Source of the DNA: Panicum virgatum | Lineage: Eukaryota; Streptophyta; Magnoliopsida; Poales; Poaceae | NCBI RefSeq assembly: GCF_016808335.1 | Contig: NC_053146.1 | Location: 30,729,495 to 30,793,494, forward strand | Direction: 5' to 3' | Length of the DNA stretch: 64,000 nt | Part shown: positions 54,903-64,000 of the stretch, in pieces | Layout of the letters: the number at the start of each line of letters is the position of its first letter | Numbering within the stretch: the first letter of the stretch is position 1 | Made by a program: the position numbers and the translations under genes | The notes under the pieces: generated by a model | Database searches by the model: none | Told to the model about the DNA's origin: nothing | What the model saw: only the letters and a program-made list of their open reading frames with translations

Positions 54903-57900
54903 TGTAACACCCGGTTTATAAAAGAACATAAACCGAGCAATCATATACGTGCCAGGATCAAGTCACACGTATATACAACAGAATGAACAGTATATCACAG
55001 CACATATCACGAATAAGACATAATAAATCGAATGTTATTTATTACAATAAAGACAAAAATGTCTGATACAGCGGAAGCGAAGTACAAAATACGATAAAGC
55101 TCTCCGAAGCTGAAGCAGGGCGCCACAGGGACGTCGACTGGGAGACGAAGCACCTAGAAGTCCTCGTAGTCCTGGAAGCGCTGGACGAACTCCCTCGTGT
55201 CGGCAGGAACTGAGCAGCAGTAGCGTATCCGAGAGGAAAAAGTAGAGAAGAGGCAAGAGTGAGTACACAACTTGTACTCAACAAGTATAACACAAACTAT
55301 GAGGCTCTAGGCTGGCTGACTCAACTACATTAGCTTTTAAGTGTTGGCAAAATTTTATTAAAGCTAATTACTACGAGTTGATGAATTACCATTAACCCAG
55401 TTACATAGTAATTAATCAGATTTAATTATGATACTACTGAGAAACCAAACCAAAACCAAGCCACCAAGGTAACCCCGAGAAGCACCTCCCTCGTCGGAAG
55501 GGGATAACTCCACTAATCAAAAGGAGGATCTGGGTCGCTCATAACCGTGAGCACGGCTAGTATACCAGTTTTACACTATGCAGAGGTTGCACATCTTTAC
55601 CCACAAGTCGTGAGCTACGCCAGTTGTTCATCACACTTCCTTAGGTGAGATGGCCAGCGACTCACTACGAGGCCTTTAAAAAGAATCTCGTTGGTAAGGC
55701 GTAACCGCGAGAGTTAGGTCGGCGACGATGGGGCCCACCTCCGGGGGTACAAGCACAGGAGCGCAATCCAAGCACAGACCAAGCCGGAGGAGCAGGGACC
55801 ATTGAAGCTTACTACTCTTGCCCCACAGGTAAGTTACTCCAAACCAAAAAGATCTAATTATTACGCCAAGTCTATCCCATTCTAGCCTTGTGGTAGCGCT
55901 GTTGTCCCAGGTTGTCGCTCTATGAACCGGTCCTTATGGAGAGTGGCCAACCAAGCACTAAGCACCGTGCTGGCCCCCTAAACCATGTTTCTACAAAAAC
56001 AACTTTTAACGAGACGTGAGCCACTCAAGCCACACAGAGTGCCACTCTCAGAATTAAGTTCAAGTAAACCATTAATCAATTTAATTAAAAAGGACTAGAA
56101 TGTGTTATAGCGCATCAACCTAGCACAACTAATCAAAATGCAACCCAAAGGTATATATAAAGGATATAAAGTGGCTAGGAAAGTCCTTAAAGGCATACAG
56201 TATTAAAATGCAGTATGAGATTGTAATTAAAGGTGATAGGTTGTTCATGTTATACTTGCCTTCCTCATACTGCTCCTGCTGCTGCTCAAAGTGCTCGGAA
56301 GACGGCTGCTCCGGGTACTGGTACTGGGGCTCCTCAGGTAGCTCAGCGTCTACTCACGAACACATGGCCAAAACAAAGCATGAAATAAGCATACAAGCAA
56401 ACACTAACAAAAGCTAAGAAACAGTACATCAATACATAAAAACAGCGCACTAAACTACTCTAATACTGTTCTACACGTTACAACGATCGCGTGGACATAA
56501 AGAACGCCTAAAACGGAGCTAAAACGCATAAACTAGGCCAAAAACAAGTTTTAGGGGCTTATTTGTAAGAAAAACAGGGTTCCGGGGCTTTTCTGCTAAA
56601 ACCGAGGACTAAAACATAATTAAAGGATAAACCTAGGGTCTAACGCGTAAAAATAGCAGCTATGGACGGCGGGTCCTATTCCTAGAAAAACCAGGGGGTT
56701 TCGTGTAAAACTCTGGGCTTGACTGCAATTATTTCTAAACAGAAGTGGATCGCGGGTTGAATCTGAAAGACCCCAGGGTCTCTTTAGCAAAAGTGCCGGC
56801 CGAAGGGGTATGTTTAGATCTGCCGGATCTGGATCTGAGGGCTAGGATCTAACGGGCCTGAGTTCTAATCTCGAGCGCCCGTTCCTGATCGGACGGCGCA
56901 GGGCAGTTGGTGCGTGGGACGGCGGCGGGACGCGCCGGCGGCGTGCTCCCGCGGCGGGGGATCGCCGGCGTGTGACGTTTCTGGGGTTCCCGAGCTCAGA
57001 TCGGCCTGGGATTTGGTCGTGGATGTTTCCCGTGGCATGCGTAAGGCACTGGAGGCCACAGGGAGGTGGGTCAGGGATTGGGTGAGGCCTGCGGCGGAGC
57101 AGGGCCGCCCTGGCGGCCGGAGGCTCGCCGGCGTCGCGTATTTTCGCGATTCCGAGATGGGTTTTGGGTGCTACTGGGTCAGGGCACCCGCGTGAGACAC
57201 GGCAAGGCCACCGGGGTCCCTGCACGGGGCTACGGGGCAGCGGAACAGGGCGCGTCCACGGCATGGCGGCTCGGCGGCGCTCCGGTGAGAGCGTTCGCGA
57301 GGGACAGAGGGGAGCTACGGCCTAGGCTTGCCTAGAGCTAGCGCAAAAAGGGAGAGGGGAACAGGGCGGAGCTCACCAGAGGTTTGGAATGGCCGGCGGC
57401 GCGGCACAGTGAGGTCGACGGCGAGCTCGGGCGGCGGAGGATGTGCCGGATTCCTGCGGAGCGGCAGTGAGGGGTGCGGATCCCGGTGTCTTGAGCCCAC
57501 GTACGGGTGCGGGGTCGACCTGCGGAGGCGAACAGATGGTCAGGGGGGCCAAAGCGTCACCGGCGGCGAGCAATTCGGCGAGGACAGAGCTCACCTGCGG
57601 CAGCGCAAGGCTCTCCTGGCGGCGGAGCAGAGCGGGGGCGGCTAGGGTTGGGTAGGGTTTCCAGGGGGGTGCGGCTTGGGCGTTTAAAGAGGCCGGGCGG
57701 AGATTGCGGCGGGGCGCAGCGGGATAGGATCCCGGCGTCCTCGCCGGTGATCTCGGGGGCGCTGTTTCGCGGCGGGGAGGAAGGAAAGGGAGAAAGGGAG
57801 CCGCTGACGGGTGGGGTCCAGGCGTCGGTGAGAGGGGGCAACGGGCGTTCGGGCCGGGCGTGAGAGGAGGTCTGACGAGCGGGGCTCGGCTACAGGCGGT

Positions 57901-58415
57901 GAGAGCGGGCGAGCGCTGGGCTTGCGTGGGCGCCGGGCGCTGGCAGGCCGAGGGGGCTGCTGCGCGAGCCGGGGGGGGGTGCGGGGCTGGGCGCGTGGGC
58001 GCTGGCCATGGGCCGAGCTGGGCCGGAGCACTGCGCTGGGGAAGGGAGGAACGGGCCGCCGGAGAGAGAGAAGGAGACCCGGGCCGCGCTGGGCCGGGCC
58101 AGGGGTGGGTTTGGGGGTCTTGGGCTGGATTGGGCTGGGTTAAGGGTTTGGGTTTTCTTTTTCCTACTCTTCTCCTTTCTATATCTAATTCAAACAAAGC
58201 TTGAATTCAAATTTTGAATTTGAATTCAAACCACACTCAAATAAAAGTATGCACCAGCATGAATGCAACACAAAAAATAAAACCTATGATAAATTTTAAT
58301 TACTTAAGCCACAAAATTGAATTAAATGCCATACTAAACACAATAAACCTTAGAAAATTAAATAAAGCCAATTAAATTTATTAATAAATGTCGAAATTTA
58401 AATTAGGGTGTTACA
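54903..58415 (-). repeat. 3' LTR of element D
   Basis: 3513 bp. Both ends carry the 10-bp inverted repeat TGTAACACCC / GGGTGTTACA. It contains a GC-rich block (56850-58130) and AT-rich ends. The many long overlapping open frames in the GC-rich block are a composition effect and are not listed as genes. Confidence 0.93.
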
Positions 58416-58434
58416 GACCCTACCCCCTTAAAGA
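58416..58434 (-). other. Polypurine tract of element D
   Basis: On the minus strand TTTAAGGGGGTAGGGTC lies directly against the 3' LTR, the expected place for plus-strand priming. Confidence 0.75.
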
Positions 58435-58451
58435 AATCTCGTCCCCGAGAT

Positions 58452-60428
58452 TTAGCTGGGCTGGCTAGCAAAGAGATCTGGATACGTCTTCTTCAACTCA
58501 TCTTCTCGCTCCCAAGTAGCCTCAGCTTCACTGTGGTGACTCCACTGAACTCTGCACATCTTGATGCGCTTGTTCCGAGTAACCCTCTCTGACGTCTCCA
58601 GAATCTTCACCGGATGCTTAGTATAAGTCAGATCCTCCTGGACATCTACTCCATCCAGGGGTGCCTGCTCCTCGGGTACTCGCAGACACCTCTTCAGCTG
58701 AGATATATGGAAGACATCATGAACTCCCGAGAGGCTGAGAGGTAACTCCAGGCGATAAGCAACTTCGCCTTTCCGCTCTAGCACCTTGAATGGCCCCACA
58801 TACCGAGGTGCTAACTTCCCTTTGACATTGAATCTGCGGATTCCCCTCATCGGAGACACCTTCAGGTACACATAATCACCAACACTGAAAGTCAGGTCTC
58901 TCTGTTTGCCATCAGCATAGCTCTTTTGCCTGCTCTGTGCAATCCTCAGATTCTCTCGCACAGCCTGGACCATCTGCTCTGCATCATCTATGATCTCAGG
59001 GCCGAAGAGCTGCTTTTCACCAATCTGATCCCAATAGAGAGGAGTCCTGCACTTTCTGCCATACAATGCCTCGAAGGGTGACTTCTTCAGACTGGCCTGA
59101 TAGCTGTTATATGAAAACTCAGCATAAGACAGGCACTTATCCCAGCTAGTACCGTACTGAATAGCACAAGCTCTCAGCATATCCTCCAACACTTGGTTGG
59201 TTCTCTCTGTCTGCCCATCTGTCTGAGGGTGATAAGCCGTACTGAAACGCAGCTTCGTATCCAACGAATCATGGAGCTGCTCCCAGAACCGAGAAGTGAA
59301 CTGAGACCCTCTGTCAGATATGATCTTCTTGGGCACACCATGCAAGCAGACAATTCGAGAGATGTACAACTCTGCAAGTCTAGCACCGGAGTAAGTAGTG
59401 TTCACTGGAATGAAGTGAGCAACTTTCGTCAGACGATCCACTACTACCCATATGGAGTTGTACCCTTTCTGAGTACGAGGCAATCCAACAATGAAGTCCA
59501 TAGTGATTTCTTCCCATTTCCACTCTGGAATCTTCAAAGGCTGTAACAGACCTGCTGGCCTCTGATGCTCAGCCTTGACACGCTGACAGGTGTCACAAAT
59601 AGCCACGTACTCTGCCACTGAACGCTTCATCCCATACCACCAGAAACGTTCCTTTAGATCATAATACATCTTCGTGCTGCCCGGGTGAATAGAGTAAGCT
59701 GTATCATGGGCCTCACTCAGAATCAACTTCCGAAGATCCTTCACATCTGGAACACAGATCCGGTTCTTGTACCACAAGGTACCATGATCATCCTCTCTGA
59801 AATGTGGGGCCTTGCCCTTTCTGAGCAACTCACGAATCTCCTGCAGCTTCTCATCATCTTTCTGATGCTGCCTGATCTCTGACTCTAGAGTCGGTACTGC
59901 CTCAAATGCTGCACTGGAAGTATGATGCAAGAAGCCCAGACTCAACTGCTCGAACTCCTCGCATAACTCTGGAGGCATCTGGAAAGCCACGGCCATGTTG
60001 ACATAACTTCTTCTACTCAGAGCATCTGCTACAACATTGGCCTTACCCGGATGATAGTGAATCTCCAGATCATAGTCCTTGACCAACTCTAGCCATCTTC
60101 TCTGCCGCATGTTCAGCTCATTCTGCGTGAAAATATACTTGAGGCTCTTGTGATCAGTGTAGATATCACACCACTGCCCATACAAGTAATGCCTCCAAAT
60201 CTTCAGAGCATGCACAACTGCGGCTAACTCAAGATCATGAGTAGGATAATTCAGCTCATGCCGACGTAACTGCCGTGAAGCATAAGCTATCACTCTGCCC
60301 TCCTGCATCAGAACACACCCAAGACCATCCTTCGAAGCATCACAATACACCGTGAACCTCTTCGTCTGGTCTGGCAGAGTCAGGACTGGCGCCGTAGTCA
60401 ACCTTTTCTTCAGCTCATCAAAGGCCAT
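58452..60428 (-). pseudogene. pol: Element D RNase H, integrase and chromodomain
   Basis: This 658-codon frame is separated from RT only by an in-frame TAG at 60429-60431. RNase [51 protein letters not shown] and ADALSRR, with the acidic residues in place. Integrase zinc finger: H-H-C-C with [10 protein letters not shown]. Core: [12 protein letters not shown] (D), [14 protein letters not shown] (D) and [14 protein letters not shown] (E). The C-terminal GPF/Y-like part is [17 protein letters not shown]. The chromodomain spans [40 protein letters not shown] and the following residues. A chromodomain directs chromoviruses towards marked chromatin. All catalytic residues look intact in this part; the upstream stop makes the polyprotein defective. 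Confidence 0.9.
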
Positions 60429-61805
60429 CTAACGCTCATCAGTCCATACAAAAGCCACATTCTTCTCTAGCAAAGAAGCCAAAGGCTTCGCGATCTTGGA
60501 GAAATTCTCAATGAACCTCCGATAATATCCTGCTAAGCCCAAGAAAGACCTGACTTCCTTCACTGTCTGCGGTGTCTCCCACTCGAGCACATCCTTCACC
60601 TTGCTCGGATCAACAGCAATGCCTCCCTGAGAGATAACATGACCGAGGAATGGAACCTCGTCAATCCAGAACTCGCACTTGCTGAACTTGGCATACAGCT
60701 GATGCTCTCTCAATCTCTGCAATACGAGTCTCAAATGCTCCTCATGCTCTTCTTCTGTCTTGGAAAAGATCAGAATATCATCAATGAAAATCACCACAAA
60801 GACATCCAGATAATCCATGAAGACCATGTTCATCAGATGCATGAAGAAAGCCGTGGCATTAGTCAAGCCGAAGGACATGACTGTATACTCATATAGCCCG
60901 TACTTGCAGGTGAATGCCGTCTTCGGAATATCCCCAGGACGGATCCTCAGCTGAAAATAACCCGAACGAAGATCAATCTTCGAGAATATACGAGCACCTC
61001 GAAGCAGATCAAAGAGATCCTCAATACGGGGCAGTGGATGCTTGTTCTTGATAGTGACTGCATTCAGCTCCCGATAATCTACACACATCCTCTTCGAGCC
61101 ATCCTTCTTATCTACTAGCAGCAATGGAAAAGCCCAAGGAGAGAAGCTGTGACGGATATAGCCCTTGGCTAGCAACTCATCAATAGTTTTCTTGACCTCT
61201 TCATGCTCTATAGGTGCCATACGGTAGGGCCGCTTTGCAATAGGAGCTGTGCCAGGCAAGAGATCAATACAAAACTCAATGGCGCGTTCAGGCGGCATAC
61301 CTGGCAAATCATCCGGAAAGACATCCGGGAATTCAGACACCACGCGAATACCGTCCGTGGGTCTAGCCTCCATCTGATGAAGAAATCCAGAAGGCTCTAC
61401 TGCACTGATAACAAACTCTTGGCCACTGGAAGCTGATAATAAGACTGTTCTCTGAGCACAATCTATCCGAACTCCCCATTTGGCCAGAGTCTCCATTCCC
61501 AGAATGACATCAATGCCCTTGGTGTCTAGCTCCATCAGATCAGTACAGAACTCTACTCCCCTCAAAGAAACACTGACTCTCGGGCAGTAAGTGTGAGACC
61601 TCAACTGTCCTCCCGGTGAAGATACTAACAGGCACCTCTTTAATGTGCTAGTATGAATACCATGATGCTCGACAAAAGACTGAGTAATGAAGGAATGCGT
61701 AGCACCAGTATCAAAAAGCACTGTAGCTGGATATGAATTAACCATGAACGTACCAATAACCACGTTGGGAGCCTCGGCCGCTGACTCGGCCGTCACGTGG
61801 TTCAC
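60429..61805 (-). pseudogene. pol: Element D protease and reverse transcriptase
   Basis: The frame continues from the zinc-knuckle part of gag. The protease is near 61750-61440, with [13 protein letters not shown] (active-site DTG) and [14 protein letters not shown] starts with [20 protein letters not shown] and continues with [53 protein letters not shown] and [20 protein letters not shown] (catalytic FIDD), then the thumb/connection ([20 protein letters not shown]). It ends at TAG 60429-60431. [16 protein letters not shown] has Thr where these elements usually have Pro, a possible damaging change. The motifs are clearly Tekay/Del chromovirus. Confidence 0.9.
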
Positions 61806-63021
61806 CCTGCCCTGTGCTGGCGCCCTGGGCTGAGCTGGGCGCCCCTGCTGTCCCGCCTGCGCCTTCCGGGGGCAAGCGTTGGCATAGTGCCCCGGCTGGC
61901 CGCAGTGAAAGCAGGTGCGAGGAGGTCCCTGAGCCTGCTGTCCGGTAGGAGCTGCCGGACGTGGAGCCTGCGGTGCCGGTGGAGCTGGTGGAGCACGAGC
62001 CGGAGGTGCCGGTAACCTCGGGCCCTGGCCTGCCAGCTGCTGCTGTCGAGGCGGGTACTGCTGCGGTGGCCTCTGCTGGTACTGCTGAGGAGGCCGGTAC
62101 TGCTACTGGTACGGCTGAGGCTGCTGGAGTCGAGGACGAGTGTTGCTGCCGGAAGCAACGGGGACAACCTTCCTCTTCTTGTCCTCCATCTCCAGGTGCT
62201 TACGCTCAGTGTTGAGCGCACTGTCGACCAGATGGTTGAAGTCGTTGAAGCGGAGGTTGAGCAGCGCGTACTGGAGGTAGTCCTCAAGACCCTCCATGAA
62301 GTGCTCCTTGCTTCTTGCGGTCATCCGCAACCTCGGCAGGGGCGTAGCGAGCCAGCTGAAGAAAGCGATCACGATACTCCGTGACCGACATAGTCCCCTG
62401 AAGTGACAAGGACAGATAGATGTCGAAAGATTAACTCAAGATTCATAAGGATAGAACAAGGGGGCATTAGCTCAAAAGAAACCGCTGAATGATTATATTT
62501 AAGATTACCTGCTTCAGTGCAAGGAACTCCTTCTGCTTCATCTTCATAACGCCCGCGGGGACGTTGTGGCTGCGGAAACGCTCTCGGAACTGGAGCTAAG
62601 TGAGAGACTCACGGTCGTGAACTGGGTGGGACTCCCACCAGTCCAAAGCTGCCCCTCGCAGCTGTCCTGCTGCGTACAAGACGCGCTCACGGTCATCGCA
62701 CTGGGCGATGTCCAGCTGACGCTCCACTGCACGGAGCCAGTCGTCGGCCTGAAGAGGGTCGGACGTGTGAGAAAACGTCGGCGAGTGACCCCTCAGGAAC
62801 TCTGCATGCCTGTCGCGTGGCTGCGGCGGTGGAGGAGGCGGAGGCTGAGTGTGAGCGTGCTGAAGAGCCTGAATGGTGTTGTTCAGGGTAGCCATCATCT
62901 GCATCTGGAGCTGGAAGTACTGCTCCGGAGTCAAGGGTGGAGGCATCGGGATCCCGGTACCCTGATTGTTCTGACCCTGCTGCTGGCCAGAACCGGAACC
63001 AGTGCTCCTGGTGTTCACCAT
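61806..63021 (-). pseudogene. gag: Element D gag, with intron-like gap and frameshift
   Basis: ATG 63021 starts MVNTRSTGSGSGQQQGQNNQ, 553 bp inside the 5' LTR. The capsid part begins ADDWLRAVERQLDIAQCDDR. A TAG lies at 62596-62598. The frame then reaches KQKEFLALKQ and meets an apparent 111-bp insertion, 62508-62398, with GT...AG ends. It resumes with GTMSVTEYRDRFLQLARYAP. A one-base frameshift follows near 62310, then the frame GLEDYLQYALLNLRFNDFNH, a TAG near 62103-62105, a Gln/Pro-rich linker and the CCHC zinc knuckle [14 protein letters not shown] near 61920-61880. It runs into the protease. Gag packages the RNA; this copy is non-functional as read. Confidence 0.82.
62398..62508 (-). other. 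Intron-like segment in D gag
   Basis: On the minus strand the segment starts GTAATCTTAAATATAATC and ends CTTGTCACTTCAG, is T-rich near its end, and separates two gag pieces that join in frame (LALKQ then GTMSVTEY). See the finding on this segment. Confidence 0.6.
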
Positions 63022-63574
63022 CTGATTTGAACAAAAGATTTCACGAGTAAGGATATTGCAGGAATAAATTCAGATGGATATGAATACTCTTTGCGGAAAA
63101 AGACTCAGCCATGATAAAGTAGACAGGATAGAGTTGACTGTTTTACCCCCAACGATCTAACTCATTTTATTAATTAGTTAACTTTAACATCTGAGTGATT
63201 TTCTTTAAGCAAATTTAAACTACTAAGCTATGCAATCAGTCAAAAATCCAAATCAAGCATGTAGCATAATAACAAGCAGACAATTTTCACAACTTAGCCG
63301 AGTTTAGCAATAGACTCGACTAACACAACGCATCGCAGAGCGTGCTATCGTATTATTATAAAAAGGTCACCTAGCTATGCTCATGGTGGTCAGATGACTG
63401 ATTCAGGCAAAAATCTACGAAACTATTCTTTAGAGAGAGAAATCAAGGCAAGAAAGGTAAAAGTCATAGAAGTCAAGGGGTATAATTGTAAAATAGTTTC
63501 AGCAGGCAAGGATTGGAGAGAAGAAGTCCTAAAACTCGACCAGTTCTATCTAGGCTTCGTCCTACAGTCGATAC
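63022..63574 (-). other. Leader of element D
   Basis: 553 bp between gag and primer-binding site without long frames on the element strand. A plus-strand frame at 63394-63582 has no recognisable motif. The packaging signal would be expected here. Confidence 0.6.
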
Positions 63575-63587
63575 GGCTCTGATACCA
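63575..63587 (-). other. Primer-binding site of element D (initiator tRNA-Met type)
   Basis: On the minus strand TGGTATCAGAGCC lies three bases inside the 5' LTR. This is the classical complement to the 3' end of plant initiator tRNA-Met. Confidence 0.92.
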
Positions 63588-63590
63588 CTC

Positions 63591-64000
63591 TGTAACACCC
63601 GGTTTATAAAAGAACATAAACCGAGCAATCATATACGTGCCAGGATCAAGTCACACGTATATACAACAGAATGAACAGTATATCACAGCACATATCACGA
63701 ATAAGACAGAATAAATCGAATGTTATTTATTACAATAAAGACAAAAATGTCTGATACAGCGGAAGCGAAGTACAAAATACGATAAAGCTCTCCGAAGCTG
63801 AAGCAGGGCGCCACAGGGACGTCGACTGGGAGACGAAGCACCTAGAAGTCCTCGTAGTCCTGGAAGCGCTGGACGAACTCCCTCGTGTCGGCAGGAACTG
63901 AGCAGCAGTAGCGTATCCGAGAGGAAAAAGTAGAGAAGAGGCAAGAGTGAGTACACAACTTGTACTCAACAAGTATAACACAAACTATGAGGCTCTAGGC
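63591..64000 (-). repeat. 5' LTR of element D, cut by the window edge
   Basis: The first 410 bp seen in plus orientation equal 54903-55312 except for one base. The remaining 3.1 kb and the right target duplication are outside the window. Confidence 0.93.

Larger units (their letters stand above)
44748..64000 (+). mobile_element. Element F: Ty3/gypsy retrotransposon (N/E family), outer shell of the right nest
   Basis: The 5' LTR 44748-45365 is followed by a primer-binding site and a gag gene. The element is interrupted at 47558 by element G and its remainder lies beyond the window. The left flank is GACGT (44743-44747); the matching duplication is not visible. Only 44748-47558 is F sequence. 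Gag and LTR are homologous to element E. Confidence 0.78.
47559..64000 (+). mobile_element. Element G: Tat-type Ty3/gypsy element of the A/B/C family, interrupted by E
   Basis: The 5' LTR 47559-47973, a primer-binding site and a gag start (48020) are present. Element E interrupts it at 48823. The rest is outside the window. The left flank is GCATC (47554-47558). The gag is nearly collinear with that of C, so G belongs to the pol-bearing branch, not to the A/B branch. Confidence 0.8.
48824..64000 (+). mobile_element. Element E: Ty3/gypsy retrotransposon (N/F family), interrupted by D
   Basis: The 5' LTR 48824-49350, a primer-binding site (TTTGGCGACTCCGCTGGGGA near 49356), gag (49429-51627), protease region (51600-53378) and RT-RNase H (from 53384) are present. 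D interrupts the RNase H part at 54902. The left flank is AAGAC (48819-48823). It is the best preserved element in the window and the likely model for what N and F have lost. Integrase and 3' LTR are outside the window. Confidence 0.85.
54903..64000 (-). mobile_element. Element D: Tekay/Del-type chromovirus, recently inserted
   Basis: The 3' LTR 54903-58415 and a 5' LTR beginning at 63591 flank gag, protease, RT, RNase H, integrase and a chromodomain on the minus strand. A tRNA-iMet-type primer-binding site and a polypurine tract are present. Over the 410 bp of LTR that can be compared, only one difference is seen (55021 versus 63709). The left flank is TGCTC (54898-54902). The element sits in the RNase H region of E. 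The 5' LTR is cut by the window edge. Coding sequence has several stops and one frameshift despite the young LTRs. Confidence 0.92.

Noticed and set aside
63575..63587. tRNA gene
   Set aside because: Only the 13-bp primer-binding complement to a tRNA 3' end is present, with no cloverleaf sequence.

Overview
The window is plant nuclear DNA, most likely from a grass and probably heterochromatic. I find no convincing host gene, tRNA, rRNA or CRISPR array. Nearly every base lies in LTR retrotransposons nested inside one another: Ty3/gypsy of Tat type, with an extra antisense gene and a second RNase H; Ty3/gypsy chromoviruses of Tekay/Del type, with LTRs of about 3.5-3.9 kb; and Ty1/copia LTRs of SIRE/Maximus type. 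The grass assignment is inferred from this mixture and from remembered family resemblance, not from a database search.

Left nest (35-40804). A copia-type solo LTR (35-40804, minus strand, duplicated target ATAAT) is split by element B (961-40363, minus), whose two LTRs share diagnostic variants. B is itself interrupted four times: by solo LTR S4 (2187-3250, ATGCT), by giant solo LTR S1 (3619-10353, GTTTG) which carries the small non-autonomous element N (4367-7295, GTTTT), by element C (12312-30605, minus, GCAGC/GCAGT) which carries the 5' part of element A (12541 to about 21590, plus), and by giant solo LTR S2 (32490-36350, AGCAC). A, B and C belong to one Tat-type LTR family. Only C has pol (reverse transcriptase, two RNases H, integrase). 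A and B carry only a gag-like gene. All three carry the antisense gene (aORF) and an array of repeats of about 120 bp.

Middle (40805-44747). A second copia-type solo LTR (S3, 40839-42521, plus, target ATAGA) is followed by about 2.2 kb of unassigned sequence with MITE-like pieces and a 284-bp tandem duplication. This is the only stretch that may be pre-existing genomic background.

Right nest (44748-64000, open at the right edge). Element F (plus) is interrupted by G (plus, B/A/C family), G by E (plus, same family as F and N), and E by D (minus), a very young Tekay/Del-type chromovirus. The right ends of F, G and E, and most of D's 5' LTR, lie outside the window.

The most interesting signals are: an intron-bearing gene antisense to the retrotransposon genome, kept in three copies; a pol-less lineage coexisting with a pol-bearing relative; a short ACCGGT-spacer-ACCGGT repeat in LTRs and coding DNA that is translated in all three frames; a 111-bp intron-like gap in the gag of D; and a 229-bp-arm inverted repeat made by nested LTRs. 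Most coding regions are broken by in-frame stops; E is the best preserved up to its interruption.
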